Assembly (NCBI GenBank): GCA_030522415.1
Contig: CM060118.1
Span: 15,938,651-16,002,650, forward strand
Direction: 5' to 3'
DNA: 64,000 bases
Source: Channallabes apus
Taxonomy: Eukaryota; Chordata; Actinopteri; Siluriformes; Clariidae
Made by a program: the position numbers and the translations under genes. Shown in pieces: positions 13,468-25,367 of this stretch. A model generated the notes under the pieces. The model was not told where the DNA came from, did not search any database, and saw only the letters and a list, made by a program, of their open reading frames with translations. The first letter of the stretch is position 1, and each line of letters begins with the position of its first letter.

Positions 13468-16400
13468 TTTTTTTGTTTTTGTTTTTTTAAATCATCACTC
13501 AAAGTGATTTCTGCAGGAAATTATATGTATCTTAGCTTCCGATTGTTATTCGCTGGAGCCTTATTGAAAAGCATTAAAAAGTTATTTATCAAGTTATTGC
13601 AAGGTTTTAGCTTAGAAATTTGACACATTGTCAGAGACGAGGCAGACTATTGCTCGGGGCTGCAGTCTATGGGGGCCCCTGAAGGCTGACCAACTTATTT
13701 ATTATTTATAAGATAATGTTAATGGATGCTGGTTATCTGTGGTTAGACAGGCTCTCAACAAAATTTTCCTAGGGTGCTACAGGCTCTAAAATTGTCTCTG
13801 CAAATTATATGACACTGCTTAACAATAATGATTTATATCATCATCTAATTGCGCAGCCTTTCCTCTGTTTTAACCTGATGAAAACATTGTCAGATTAGTA
13901 CTGCTTCATTCTGAAGTCCAGTAGTGGCTGGAGTATAAAGCTCACCAGAATTCCCAAAAGTCACATCTCTAGCATTTGCTAGAAAGTGTTTTGGCCAAAA
14001 ACCTCCTAATTTGGCACTCCCAATTTCCTCATTCCCTATTGGCAAACATACAAGGTTATCTTGTTTACCTGCTACTAAGTCCTTCAACCTATTAAAGCAT
14101 TTTCACAGATGCGATTCCGTCAAATATTGCATGGCAAACTCTGTTTTCATAAATGTTTTTTCCTGCTTCAAACCAGCACACAGAATTGCCGCTAAGCAGT
14201 TACAGTAGATTGCAGCATTCAAGATCTTTAATGTTGTAACCAGAAAAGTGTACAAAAGTGAACACACTAGCTCACCAGTCACTTTCAGATTGTAAGGCAC
14301 TGTGGATTCCATGTTGATGCTCCACATGCCAGGTTCATTTAAACTGTCGAATCGAAGCCGCTGCAGGTTCCCCACAGTATGAATGGTAGCGAGAGGCCCA
14401 TTATCTGCCGTGTTGGACTGAGATACACCTGATGAACACCATTCGTTAATGTCAGGACAATGTTATTTTGGTGAAGTATTTGAAACCTCTCAGCCTCAAA
14501 GGATTTTCCAATTATGGTATGCTGTATGCAATATTTCATTATTTACAAAGCATTTATGTGGTATTCTATTGCCATTATTGTAAATGTGATTATAATAAAG
14601 TTACTATAAGATAAAACTGGGCAATACAATTCCAGTGCTAAGTTGGCCTCACCTGATGGACTACACAGAGTGAACTTGAGGTTATTTCCTGTCACATAGA
14701 CAGTAATATTGGACAACGATGCATCTAACAGGAAGGTAATATTCTCCACACGACCTGGGGACCTGGCTTGCTGCAGGATGGTTACCTGAGATAGACAAGT
14801 AAACCCACTCAGCACAAGGGCTCTTATAGATACTGTATAGATGGTACCAAGTATTGGCACCTCATAAACCTTAGCAAAAAGGATTGTAAAAGATCCACCT
14901 TTGAGTGAAGTAGCCTCATATGGGAACATTAGAGAAATCCAACCATTCATTGAACGAAATATTTTCAGGAAAAAAAACTAACAAACCTGTCCTCAATAAA
15001 ACTGAACATGTTTCTCATTTTAAATGTATATTTTTAGCTGATTGCACTGTTTAGGAACCTTCAAACTCTAATCCTTGAGTTCCTGATTACAATTATGAAG
15101 TAACACATCAACATGGGAAAAAAAAGAGAGAGAAGTCTCATTGAGGCCTTTGGCTTACTGCTGTGGATGGTCCTGTCTGGTCCACTTGGGATCCATGTGG
15201 TGACTCGGGATGGTTTCACTTGACCATGAAAATGGTCTTATACTAAGTTGATGGAGGCAGTTTTAATGTTTTGGCTTGTAACTACACCCACTCAAAGTTA
15301 AGGTCTGTAATCAATAAGCACAGTATGACCACAAGTCAATTCCTGATATACCCCTATCTGATATCACACAAATAACGATGGGTTCCCTGTTGTGTCTGGT
15401 TGCTTCCAATTGTCATTTCATGGAGTTTTTTCTTGCCACCGTAACCCGGCAAATGGAGGTTGAATAATTTGTGGCACATCTGCTTTTGTTGAAAAATAAT
15501 TATTTAATGGTAAGGGATTAGCTTTCCTCTGGCAATAAATGAGATTTAACGAATTTTAAAAGATGGATTTAACATATTGTAATTGTTTTTTAGTGTAAAA
15601 TGAAGCGACATCACCAAAAGGTGGATTTTTCTCTACAGAGGAGATTGTTTTCTAATCTTTACAGTTAGAGCCAATAATATACAGTATACAGTAGAGGGCA
15701 CTGTAAACATCTCAAAACCAAGGGAAGGCATAGAAGACTATAAAAAATTGGTTTCCAAATATGTTTACACTTTCTACATTAATTCCAACATCCATTTCAA
15801 CATAAATTAGAATTTTTTTTTTACCAATGCAGATGTAGAGGTGTCTAAGATGATTTCAGTAGCACTGGGCAGCTGAGCTTTAGTGACCTCAATAGCTTGA
15901 CCTCCAGACGCCAAAGCTAAGTCATAATAAACCTGAAAACCTGTGGGTGCCGAAGCACGTACAGATCTTGCTGATCTTGACTTTTTTGTCATAAAGAAAG
16001 AGACCTAAGTGTAAGAGAGAGAAGAAGTAGAATGACAATAGTTATTATAGCAGTTGTAGTAGTTAAAAAGATGCAGCCTCATACATGTGGTACTAACAAT
16101 TAACATTCTTACAATCATACAATCTAACATTTTATAATATTCCTACAAAAACACTTTATAATTGATTCATTATATGAATTCCAAAGACTGGAGTGTTTAC
16201 TGTGGACTTGGTGCTGCGCGTGAGCGCAGTGATGGTGGAATATAAGTGCATGTCTTTTGCAGTTGCATCAGTAAAAACATAAATTTGAGAGTAGGGAGGA
16301 GCTCCAGTCAGGGCCAGCTGAGAAACAGAAACACAAATGCATAATAAGATAGCAATGTAAACTCATTTGGGATTTAGTCAAGAGAGGTTCAAGTCTAGGT

Positions 16401-17029
16401 TGATATTCTAGGTTGAAATTGCCTGCAGGCAGATTATACCTGTAGTCCTGACAAACACATTTCTGGTTCATCACCACCACCACTTGCACCCAGTTTTGAA
16501 ATCTCAGCCTTCATATCATCTGGGTTTGTTGTCTTTAGAAGTGGTCCAAAGCCTGGAAAGAATAAAAGAGGAACAAACGCCTTATAAAAGTTGTAAGTCT
16601 TAACCTCAATTTGTTTTTGTAATTACTGCTATGCGCCGGTTTGAGTGTTACCTGGCATCTCTTAAAACTCTACTTAACCCAGCTCATAACTGATGAGGTT
16701 ATGAGACTCTGAGCTACTTTTTAGAAGGTTGGCAGATCAATTTCCACCCTCTTAAGGGGTCACAGTTGGGTCCTTTTGCAACAATTTTAGTTTTATAATT
16801 GTAAAGGGATTAAACTTTGGATTAAAACCACTAGTCAAATGAGCTAATTAAGCAATATCACACAAGAGGGAGTGCTACTGTATTGTACCATCATATCATA
16901 TGATATTCAGTACAACAGCACAACCTTCAGCAAGATATTGCTTTTATACAACAGTTCTACAAACGGTATTTATTATCAGAATAAACCATTAACTTTTTAC
17001 TAAAGATTAAAGGTTTACTTTATGTTTCC

Positions 17030-17066
<37 letters not shown>

Positions 17067-20000
17067 TTGAATATCAGCTACTTCCTAGGCTCCCAGGGTT
17101 GAATCCCAAATATCGTGTACAATCCCTTGGTCCACACTAAGCAGCACCCTTGATCAGATTTGAGATTCATCTTTGTGTTAGACGCTAGTTAGCTATGTAG
17201 CTTGCATTAGCTGTAAAACCATAAAACATGGACAGTTCAGAGGTAATTCGGAACAACTCGAAACTATTGCAAAGAAGACAAAGTGTAGTTTAATATAACA
17301 ACATTATCAGATATGTTTTCTTGCTGAAAGTGCTTCCATGACTGTTTTTTAATGTGGGTTTTGGCAGGGAGCTGCTCTCTACACTTTCAACTACAGCAGA
17401 CTGTACTGCCTCTCTTCAAATTACACAGTCCAAACTAATCGTTGTATAACATAATATAAATATATAGTCCATAAATCAGTACAGGGTTATTCTAGTCCCC
17501 AGTCTATTAGAAATCATGATAGGGTTCTAAATGTTCTTCCTATGTCTGTATGGGTTTCTTTCTTCCTCCCGAAACATAATGGAAAGTGCTTTGATGTGTT
17601 AGACTGCTGTATTCCTGTATCATACCCAGTGCTTTTAGTTCATGCTCTGGATTCACCATGTCTGTATTATTAAATTTAAAAAAATGAAAGTCCTTCTTAT
17701 TAATTAATAAGTTGGATCAGATGTGGCAGGAGTACCTAAAACTGAACTTGAATTTGAGAGGTACTATGCTAAGATAATGATAGTCATATCGACGACTTTG
17801 AGAAAGAAAGAGGAAAATAAACATTCTCTTACTTGGATCGTTAAATGGAACCAGTATGTATTCTGAAGGCTCATCCTGTGTCCCTTTCTTACTGTCAATG
17901 ATCTGGTATGCAACTCTTTTAGCTTCGGCGATGTCATCAGACATGCTGCCTGTTGTGTCAATGACAAAACACAAGACAGCAGTACGAGCAATACCAACCA
18001 TCCTGAGACAGAAATAGAAGGAGAAATAAAATAATATATATAGAAAGAGAACATGTTGAAAATGATATACACAATGTTTACATTCTCCAGGACTCAAACC
18101 TGTCTCTTACCTCAGAAAACTGTCATCACCAACAGCTCCACGAATATCTTCCAAGAGGTCAAGAGTGGCATCTGTTGCCAATGCGACTGCAGTGTCATGT
18201 AGAGCTGCGTTGTGAGGCTTACGCTCATCTTTGCTGATCCCACCACGAGGCGTTTGGGTGCTGCTCAGGTCACCAGCTCCACCATGGCTGCATTTACCTA
18301 AAACAAATACAAAAAAAATGATTTATGAAATAGAATTTGATCATATAAATTTATATCTAAATATAATTTCTAGTTGAAGGTGCTGTTTGTAATGTTTATA
18401 CATCTCTAGGCCTATAAAAGAATAGCAGCTTAGGGAAACTGTGATTACTATCATTGTTTTTGGGAATACAGGGAGTAGTAGTAAATAGTATATAAGTAGC
18501 ATTTCTATTGATGATCCATAATGTGTATATTGTGTATGTGTATATTGTACCTTTTGTGACGCACATACTTGTTTGTACTGCTCTATACTGTATACACGCA
18601 CCTAAAGGATTACTAGGAACACCATACTAATACAGTGTTTGAACCCCTTTCGCTTTCAGAACTGCCTTAATTCTACGTGGCATTGATTCAACAAGGTGCT
18701 GAAAGCATTCTTTAGAAATGTTGACCCATATTGATAGGATAGCATCTTGCAGTTGATGGAGATTTGTGGGATGCACATCCAGGGCATGAAGCTCCCGTTC
18801 CACCAAATCCCAAAGATGCTTTATTGGATTGAGATCTGGTGACTGTTGGGGCCATTTTAGTACAGTGAACTCATCGTCATGTTCAAGAAACAATTTGAAA
18901 TTATTTGAGCTTTGTGACATGGTGCATTATCCTGCTGGAAGTAGCCATCAGAGGATGGGTACATGGTGGTCATAAAGGGATGGACATGGTCAGAAACAAC
19001 ACTCACGTAGCCCGTGGCATTTAAACGATGCCCTATTGGCACTAAGGGGCCTAAAGTGTGCCAAGAAAACATCCCCCACACCATTACACCACCACCACCA
19101 GCCTGCACAGTGGTAACAAGGCATGATGGATCCATGTTCTCATTCTGTTTACGCCAAATTCTGACTCTACCATTTGAATGTCTCAACAGAAATCAAGACT
19201 CATCAGACCAGGCAACATTTTTACAGTCTTCAACTGTCCAATTTTGGTGAGCTCGTGCAAATTGTAGCCTCTTTTTCCTATTTGTAGTGGAGATGAGTGG
19301 TACCCGGTGGGGTCTTCTGCTGTTGTAGCCCATCCGCCTCAAGGTTGTGCGTGTTGTGGCTTCACACATGCTTTGCTGCATACCTCGGTTGTAACGAGTG
19401 GTTATTTCAGTCAAAGTTGCTCTTCTATCAGCTTGAATCAGTCGGCCCATTCTCCTCTGACCTCTAGCATCAACAAGGCATTTTCGCCCACAGGACTGCC
19501 GCATACTGGATGTTTTTCCCTTTTCACACCATTCTTTGTAAACCCTAGAAATGGTTGTGCGTGAAAATCCCAGTAACTGAGCAGATTGTGAAATACTCAG
19601 ACCGGCCCGTCTGGCACCAACAACCATACCACGCTCAAAATTGCTTAAATCACCTTTCTTTCCCATTCTGACATTCAGGTTGGCGTTCAGGAGATTGTCT
19701 TGACCAGGACCACACCCCTAAATGCATTGAAGCAACTGCCATGTGATTGGTTGATTAGATAATTGCATTAATGAGAAATTGAACAGGTGTTCCTAATAAT
19801 CCTTTAGGTGAGTGTATACCCCTGTCTGTGCATTAAAATTTTGGATATCTCTCTAAGCACTGCCTTGCATGTTGTTGAGATCTCTCCGGATCCGAGTAAG
19901 ACAATCAGCTAGTGATGGGAAGTTCGAATAATTTTAGTGACTCGGTTCTTTGAATCTCGTTCATGAAAAGGAACAAATCTTTTTTTGAGTCATTTCGTTC

Positions 20001-23000
20001 ATTTCGATCAGAAATGAATTAAAATGTTGCGTTTTCAATAAAAATACCCCCAATACGTCTACATACACAAATTTTGACTATAATTCCAGTTATGAAAATA
20101 TTACAATGTAACTAAGAACATATAATAAAAAGAATGAGCAGCTCACCTCTTATACACCTCTTTTGATTGTGTAAAGCTGTTTTGAGACCATGTCAATTGT
20201 TAAAAGCGCTATACAAATAAAATTGAATTGAATTATACCTTCCAATCTGAGTCGTTCGTTCTTTTGAATCTATTGCACCACATAGCGTCTATGGGAGTCT
20301 CGTGTCAAAAGAACGAACGACTCGAGACTTCAAGACGTATTGCTGAGAATTGCTGATAGATAGGTTGTGTGAAGGTTGTGTTTAATCCCATAATCCTAAC
20401 AATTGTCTTGCTCTTGATCTGAATAGTCTCTCTTTTTTTAGTTGTTGTTGTTGTTGCAGTTTTCTACTAGCCCAGAAATTGGTTCTTTTTTTCTCTAGAA
20501 AAATCCCCATCAATATACAAGTTGCATTCAAGCCAAACTGGGACTTGCGATTAATTTTCTTGCGAACGAAGACATAAAAAATTTACATTTACAGTGTAAA
20601 ACAATTGACATTTACAGAAGACGTCAAGAACGGTACAGTAACACTCAGCAAAAGTAGCACATTTGAATAGTGCAAAGGCTGTGACTGATGATCTCGGTTG
20701 TGGTGGCTCGGATCCCAATGCGCTCCTTTCCATGATCATTCAGCCAGTGGAATGCTTGATTATAGAAAATCGAGTGGTAATAGGTAATATGTCTCTAACT
20801 TGCAGAAGAGACTCATCTGTCTGTGGAAACTACACTCAATCATTCATGAACGCCACTTGTACATTACAGGAACTCGGCTGAGAGTTATTGTCACATCCCC
20901 CGTACAGTCCTGACCTCACTCCAAGCCTTTTTCCATATGTTTGGGCCAATAAAGGAGTTCCTGGGTGGCCAACATTTCAGATATGAAGCAGGCAGTTCGA
21001 TCATGGCTCCGACATACTGAGAAAACGTACTACCTTGCACTGTGAAACACTGGTATAAGTGCATTAGTGTTAGTAGATCATTGTGTATTAGTAGAGCTTT
21101 CGTTCTCATGTACTCCCTGTATGCTGTTTTCAAAGAGCTGCTGTGGTCATATTGGAGCAACATGAGACTTTGGGGTGTTTTACTGTACTTGCAAGTGCAA
21201 TTCACTTTACAGACTGCAGAGGACACTAAAAATTAAGTATGGGATCCTGCATATGATAATTTATACCAGTAGGTTTTGCGGGAGTAAACGTGTTCACGTA
21301 TCCTGATGTCAGCTTCTTCTCTTTTATAATGGAGGGCAGCAGGGGGTTTGCACAAGTACCACTGGCACAGTCATTGCAGGTTGGGGTGTTCTTATCTACA
21401 AACACACACACAACAGTTAATGAATGTAAAAGTATTTAAAAGTAACTGCTGTTGGTAAAGACAGTCAATAAGTAAAAAAAAAAATAATAATAATATATAT
21501 ATATATATATATCAAATGAGAAGATAGAGAAGCAATAGAAATAAGATACAATTAAATTAAATAAAAGTTTTATTACAAATTTTTATTTTAAAATACAAAT
21601 GCATGCCACACCTTTCAGATTTTCATTTATAACAATAATTTGAAAACTAACATCTATCATTTTCCTTCCACTTCACAATTATGTGCCACTTTGTGTTGGC
21701 ATATCACATCAAATTCCAATAAAATACATTTATGTTTGTGGTTACAAGGTGACAAAATGTATTAATGTTGTTTATTGACATATTTTAATGTAAAGATTAC
21801 AAGCTTGCCAGATCACACTGTTTGCATGTGCAATATTTAATATCCCAGTTGAATAGTGATATCTGAGTATGGATTCTTTCCATACTATTTACAAACCGGA
21901 TTCCAAAAAAGTTGGGACACTAAACAAATTGTGAATAAAAACTGAATGCAATGATGTGGAGATGGCAAATGTCAATATTTTATTCAGAATAGAACATAAA
22001 TCACGGAACAAAAGTTTAAACTGAGAAAATGTATCATTTTAAGGGAAAAATATGGTGAATCAAAATGTCATGGTGTCAACAAATCCCATAAAAGTTGGGA
22101 CAAGGCCATTTTCACCACTGTGTGGCATCTCCCCTTCTTCTTACAACACTCAACAGACGTCTGGGGACCGAGGAGACCAGTTTCTCAAGTTTAGAAATAG
22201 GAATGCTCTCCCATTCTTGTCTAATACAGGCCTCTAACTGTTCAATCGTCTTGGGCCTTCTTTGTCGCACCTTCCTCTTTATGATGCACCAAATGTTCTC
22301 TATAGGGGAAAGATCTGGACTGCAGACTGGCCATTTCAGTACCCGGATCCTTCTCCTACGCAGCCATGATGTTGTGATTGATGCAGAATGTGGTCTGGCA
22401 TTATCTTGTTGAAAAATGCAGGGTCTTCCCTGAAAGAGATGACGTCTGGATAGGAGCATATGTTGTTCTAGAACCTGAATATATTGTTCTGCATTGATGG
22501 TGCCTTTCCAGACATGCAAGCTGCCCATGCCACACGCACTCATGCAACCCCATACCATCAGAGATGCAGGCTTCTGAGCTGAGCGTTGATAACAACTTGG
22601 GTTGTCCTTGTCCTCTTTGGTCCGGATGACATGGCGTCCCACATTTCCAACAAGAACTTCCAATCGTGACTCGTCTGACCACAGAACAGTCTTCCATTTT
22701 GCCACACTCCATTTTAAATGATCCCTGGCGCAATGAAAACGCCTGTGCTTGTGGATCTTGCTTAGAAATGGCTTCTTCTTTGCACTGTAGAGTTTCAGCT
22801 GGCAACGGCGGATGGCACGGTGGATTGTGTTCACTGACGATGGTTTCTGGAAGTATTCCTGAGCCCATTCTGTGATTTCCTTTACAGTAGCATTCCTGTT
22901 TGTGGTGCAGTGTCGTTTAAGGGCCCGGAGATCATGGGCATCCAGTATGGTTTTACACCCTTGACCCTTACGCACAGAGATTGTTCCAGACTCTCTGAAT

Positions 23001-24511
23001 CTTCGGATGATATTATGCACAGTTGATGATGATAACTGCAAAGTCTTTGCAATTTTTCGCTGGGTAACACCTTTCTGATATTGCTCCACTATCTTTCTGC
23101 GCAACATTGTGGGAATTGGTGATCCTCTACCCATCTTGGCTTCTGAGAGACACTGCCACTCTGAGAAGCTCTTTTTATACCCAATCATGTTGTCAATTAA
23201 CCTAATTACTGTTAATTGGTCTTCCAGCTCTTCGTTATGCTCAAATGTACTTTTTCCAGCCTCTTATTGCTACTTGTCCCAACTTTTTTGGGATTTGTTG
23301 ACACCGTGATATTTGGAATCAACATATTTTTCCTTTAAACTGATACATTTTCTCGGATTAAACTTTTGATCTGTCATCTATGTTCTATTCTGAATAAAAT
23401 ATTGACATTTGCCATCTCCACATCATTGCATTCAGTTTTTATTCACAATTTGTTTAGTGTCCCAACTTTTTTGGAATCCGGTTTGTATATGCACCTTATG
23501 AAGTGACATCTAATTTCATTGTACAGTACCTTGCACAGTATCTATCTATCTAGATTGTGTGTGATATAAATTAGACACATACTAGTTGTTGATGCAATGC
23601 TTCCATGAGCATGGGTTTCATTTTAGTAGCAATTTAGGAATTTTTAAATTAAATTCCTATGTAACTCAGTTAAACAACTTATTTGCTACAAGTCATTGCA
23701 GTTGAAAATGGTGTAATGCAAAATTTACCTGCAACATTGTCGATGGTTAGATGTGGGAAAATGAGATTGATATAAATTTCCTTATTACCCAGCTCCACCC
23801 AATTACTGTGGCTGTAAAAATCCTGAAATACATATATACATTAAATGCATTTGTGATATTACAGCATTTAGTTTTTTCTTACATTAAAAAGCAAAGATAC
23901 ACTTTATTTACTGTAGTTAATGAACTGTTTATCTGGGATTCTCACCTGTAGTATGTGTAAAACTCTTCCTAGCATTTCCCGAGCAGCTTGTAAGTTGTTG
24001 CTACGAATGCTGGCTTTGATTGAACTGATTCCCCGAGTGATCAGATGATGTCCCTGGTTAAAAGTCTCACTGTGGAAATGATATTCATCATTGTACATAT
24101 AGTCACGGTCCATTAGTGCGTTCAGCATGTAAATCTGATTCAGAGCTTCATGGAACTTGTTTGCTGACACCTGACCAGATTTTGTACCCAAACATACACG
24201 CAGCAGTTCTTCTGCAGAGGAACCCTATGACACAAAGAAAAAAAGAAAAGGAGATGAAAAGAGTCACTCACTCAAAGTTTAACCCATGAATTTATATAAA
24301 TGGAATGAAATCTGATCAAAACCATACTTACTGTTGGATTGAATGGTCGTCCTTCTGACTCAGCCACCGCTTTACATACTTCAGAGATCTTTTTTATCAC
24401 AGCATTGCCAGTGATGGTCACATGTGTGTTACCATTGCCTATTGGCACAAATGACTCCACAGCAGGCAGTACCAGAAACACCAGCTGGATAATGCAAAAC
24501 GGTGATCTCAT
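8571..24511 (-). CDS. vwa7: von Willebrand factor A domain-containing protein 7-like, 16 coding exons
   Basis: Coding exons (high to low): 24511-24332, 24224-23946, 23822-23729, 21395-21267, 18297-18111, 18002-17833, 16552-16440, 16317-16201, 16004-15825, 14785-14653, 14428-14276, 13310-13218, 12435-12167, 12058-11925, 11048-10889, 8960-8571. All have AG/GT borders and matching phases. They total 2781 bases, or 926 residues. Residues 1-20 form a signal peptide. DFYSHSNW (154-161) sits in the N-terminal domain typical of VWA7/Het-C-like proteins. The vWA domain starts near 298, with the MIDAS motif DTTGS at 305-309 and a second acidic site at Asp401. Seven or more N-glycosylation sequons follow, and residues ~898-926 are a hydrophobic tail (GPI signal or membrane anchor). 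Human VWA7 is of similar size. I chose Met at 24511 because an acceptor lies 11 bases upstream. Its exact paralogue in the fish VWA7 family is uncertain, and the molecular function is unknown. Confidence 0.9.
9371..9658 (-). mobile_element. Mariner-family fragment
   Basis: Preceded by TA, it begins CAAGGGGTGTTCAAGTCAAA, the same inverted-repeat end found at 20518 and 61099. The following sequence matches, in reverse, the C-terminal transposase region of the copy at 20518 (the part around 20890). Only one end of the element is present. It lies in the last intron of the VWA7-like gene. Confidence 0.65.
10335..10607 (+). repeat. Interspersed repeat, likely 3' end of a retroelement
   Basis: The sequence from GTTCCCTGTTGAGTCTGGTTC to the A-rich tail after AAAAGCTCTATATAATT recurs in pieces elsewhere in the window: 15379-15440 (start) and 20163-20235 (end, with a TTGAATTGAATT tail). 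The tail pattern suggests a retroposed family. I cannot name it. Confidence 0.5.
11108..11891 (+). mobile_element. Non-autonomous Tc1/mariner-type (Tigger-like) element, copy 2
   Basis: It starts CAGTGGAACCTCGGATTACG, ends with the matching inverted sequence, and has TA at both sides. No transposase is present. Inside, a (GT)n run at about 11372-11415 is followed after a few bases by an (AC)n run to 11459, which could fold into a hairpin. The element fills most of intron 14 of the VWA7-like gene, 33 bases from exon 14 and 59 bases from exon 15. It is the same family as 7331-8058, in opposite orientation. Confidence 0.85.
12488..12712 (-). mobile_element. Decayed DANA/HE1-like SINE fragment
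   Basis: The sequence resembles the 3' body of the SINEs at 24991 and 25757 (GGAGCCTGTCCCAGGG, GTGCCAATCCATGGCAGG, GAAGGAAACC), with many changes and no tRNA head. It lies in intron 12 of the VWA7-like gene. A short (ATT)n run follows at 12722-12749. Confidence 0.6.
13397..13460. repeat. (AT)n microsatellite
   Basis: About 32 AT units in intron 11 of the VWA7-like gene. Confidence 0.95.
17036..17066. repeat. (ATT)n microsatellite
   Basis: About ten ATT units in intron 6 of the VWA7-like gene. The surrounding sequence from 16553 to 17832 shows nothing else recognisable. Confidence 0.9.
18595..19814 (-). mobile_element. Tc1-like transposon copy A, inactive
   Basis: Short inverted ends (CACGCACCTAAAGGATTACT and, at the other side, the complement of AATAATCCTTTAGGTGAGTG) with TA duplications. 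The transposase remnant runs from 19666 to 18627 on the minus strand: helix-turn-helix DNA-binding part, then WSDES, FQQDN and SPDLNPI blocks of the DDE domain. An in-frame TGA follows WSDES, a one-base loss near 18895 shifts frame, and the third catalytic Glu is Lys. It sits in intron 4 of the VWA7-like gene, same strand. Its closest relative here is copy B at 26798. Confidence 0.92.
18627..19666 (-). pseudogene. Tc1 transposase pseudogene, copy A
   Basis: The first 157 codons from Met at 19666 are open and contain the paired-like HTH region. TGA at 19193 interrupts the frame after the first catalytic Asp block (WSDES). Reading on, the second Asp block (FQQDNAPCH) is preserved. A single-base deletion just after it moves the last ~95 codons to another frame. 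The SPDLNPIKHLW block has Lys where Tc1 transposases carry the third catalytic Glu, so the product would be dead even without the breaks. Confidence 0.88.
19912..20345. mobile_element. Possible hAT-type MITE remnant
   Basis: It begins TAGTGATGGGAAGTTCGAAT and contains repeated TTCGTTC / GAACGAA segments near 19950-20000 and 20245-20320, a style I associate with small non-autonomous hAT elements of fish. I could not find a matching inverted end or an 8-base duplication. A retroposon tail at 20163-20235 interrupts it. Confidence 0.3.
20518..21090 (+). mobile_element. Decayed mariner element
   Basis: TA then CAAGTTGCATTCAAGCCAAA marks the 5' end, as at 9371 and 61099. Transposase remnants on the plus strand include an N-terminal stretch near 20750-20870 and the C-terminal block from about 20895, where PYSPDL-type, FLGG-type and QAVRSWLR-type motifs can be made out across frameshifts and stops. 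The central catalytic region is deleted. It lies in intron 4 of the VWA7-like gene, upstream of exon 4. Confidence 0.75.
21892..23485 (-). mobile_element. Tc1-like transposon, apparently intact, with IR/DR ends
   Basis: Both ends read CAAACCGGATTCCAAAAAAG inward and are flanked by TA. Inverted repeats of roughly 210 bases each hold an outer and an inner copy of a GTTGGGAC-centred motif: left at about 21897-21925 and 22077-22107, right at 23453-23481 and 23273-23303. This is the IR/DR layout of Sleeping Beauty-type elements. The interior carries a full-length transposase frame. The element sits in intron 3 of the VWA7-like gene, in the host gene's sense orientation. Confidence 0.93.
22112..23134 (-). 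CDS. Tc1-like transposase, 340 residues, open
   Basis: The frame is open from 23188, but Met at 23134 (MGRGSPIPT...) gives exactly the usual Tc1 transposase length of 340 residues, so I prefer it over the upstream Met. The N-terminal third is the paired-like double helix-turn-helix that binds the terminal repeats. The catalytic DDE residues are visible in WSDES, FQQDNARPH and SPDLSPIENIW. It would cut and paste its own element in the nucleus at TA targets. No stop or frameshift is present, unlike copies A and B of the other family. Whether it is expressed, and whether every residue suits activity, cannot be told. Confidence 0.93.
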   Translation of the reverse strand: MGRGSPIPTMLRRKIVEQYQKGVTQRKIAKTLQLSSSTVHNIIRRFRESGTISVRKGQGCKTILDAHDLRALKRHCTTNRNATVKEITEWAQEYFQKPSSVNTIHRAIRRCQLKLYSAKKKPFLSKIHKHRRFHCARDHLKWSVAKWKTVLWSDESRLEVLVGNVGRHVIRTKEDKDNPSCYQRSAQKPASLMVWGCMSACGMGSLHVWKGTINAEQYIQVLEQHMLLSRRHLFQGRPCIFQQDNARPHSASITTSWLRRRRIRVLKWPVCSPDLSPIENIWCIIKRKVRQRRPKTIEQLEACIRQEWESIPISKLEKLVSSVPRRLLSVVRRRGDATQW

Positions 24512-24797
24512 CTTCAACTTAGCTATAATAAAGCATAGCATGGTATGTTAGTGCTTTTGAATTTCATTACCAAATTTATGCTTAACTCTGGTATATTTAA
24601 ATGGAATCCAAAGACAACATGATCAAATTCTTCATGCTACAGCACCAGTCAAAAGTTTAGATACTGATTTTTATGATTTCTGAGACTGTTAACTCTACAG
24701 CAGAGGTAAGTTTTGGACTTGGTTTCCAGTCTTGGTTGGACTTGGTCTTCATGAGAGCCAGTTTCAACATGGTGCTTGATTTTTTTGTTGTTGTTTT

Positions 24798-24935
24798 TTT
24801 GCAGGATTGGCACCCTGTCCAGGGTGTACCCCGCCTAGTGCACGAAGTCTCCTGGGATAGGCTCCAGGTCCCCCGCGACCCTGAACACAGGATTAAGCGG
24901 TATAGAAGATGAATGAATGAATTAATGTTTTTTTG
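24798..24935 (+). mobile_element. DANA/HE1-like SINE, 5'-truncated
   Basis: Only the 3' body is present, from AGGATTGGCACCCTGTCCAG to the GAATGAATGAATT tail. It is nested in the Tc1-like remnant. Confidence 0.8.
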
Positions 24936-24990
24936 CAAATGCCATGACAATACTGTTCTTGCATACTGTTCCAGAACAGTTTACCTTCAT

Positions 24991-25367
24991 TCATTCATTC
25001 ATTCATTCATCTTCTATACCGCTTAATCCTGTGTTCAGGGTCGCGGGGATCTGGAGCCTATCCCAGGAGACTTCGGGCACTAGGCGGGTGGACAGGGTGC
25101 CAATCCATCGCAGGGCACACACACATACAAACACTCACACACCCAATCACACACTACGGGCAATTTAGGAACACCAATTAGCCTAACCTGCATATCTAAG
25201 CCTAACCTGCATTTGGACTGTGGGAGGAAACCGGAGTACCTGGAGGAAACCCACCAAACACGGGGAGACCATGCACACAGAGACGGGAATCGAGCCTGGC
25301 CGGGGAATCGAACCCAGACCCTGGAGGTGCAAGGCGACAGTGCTAACCACTACACCACCGCGCCGCC
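24991..25367 (-). mobile_element. DANA/HE1-like SINE, near full length with target duplication
   Basis: It reads on the minus strand from a tRNA-like head (B-box region near 25300-25365, ending GGGCGGCGCGG) to an (ATTC)n tail at 24991. Perfect 14-base target duplications CAGTTTACCTTCAT flank it at 24977-24990 and 25368-25381. The central GGTTTCCTCC and CATG...CTCCCCGTG-type blocks match the conserved core of this SINE group. Confidence 0.9.

Noticed and set aside
17833..18297. The vWA gene as a CLCA chloride-channel regulator
   Set aside because: The N-terminal region lacks the CLCA metallohydrolase pattern. The HSNWVELG motif and the domain order fit VWA7.
22401..22868. 155-residue minus-strand frame inside the intact Tc1
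   Set aside because: It is an out-of-frame shadow of the transposase, which explains the sequence fully.
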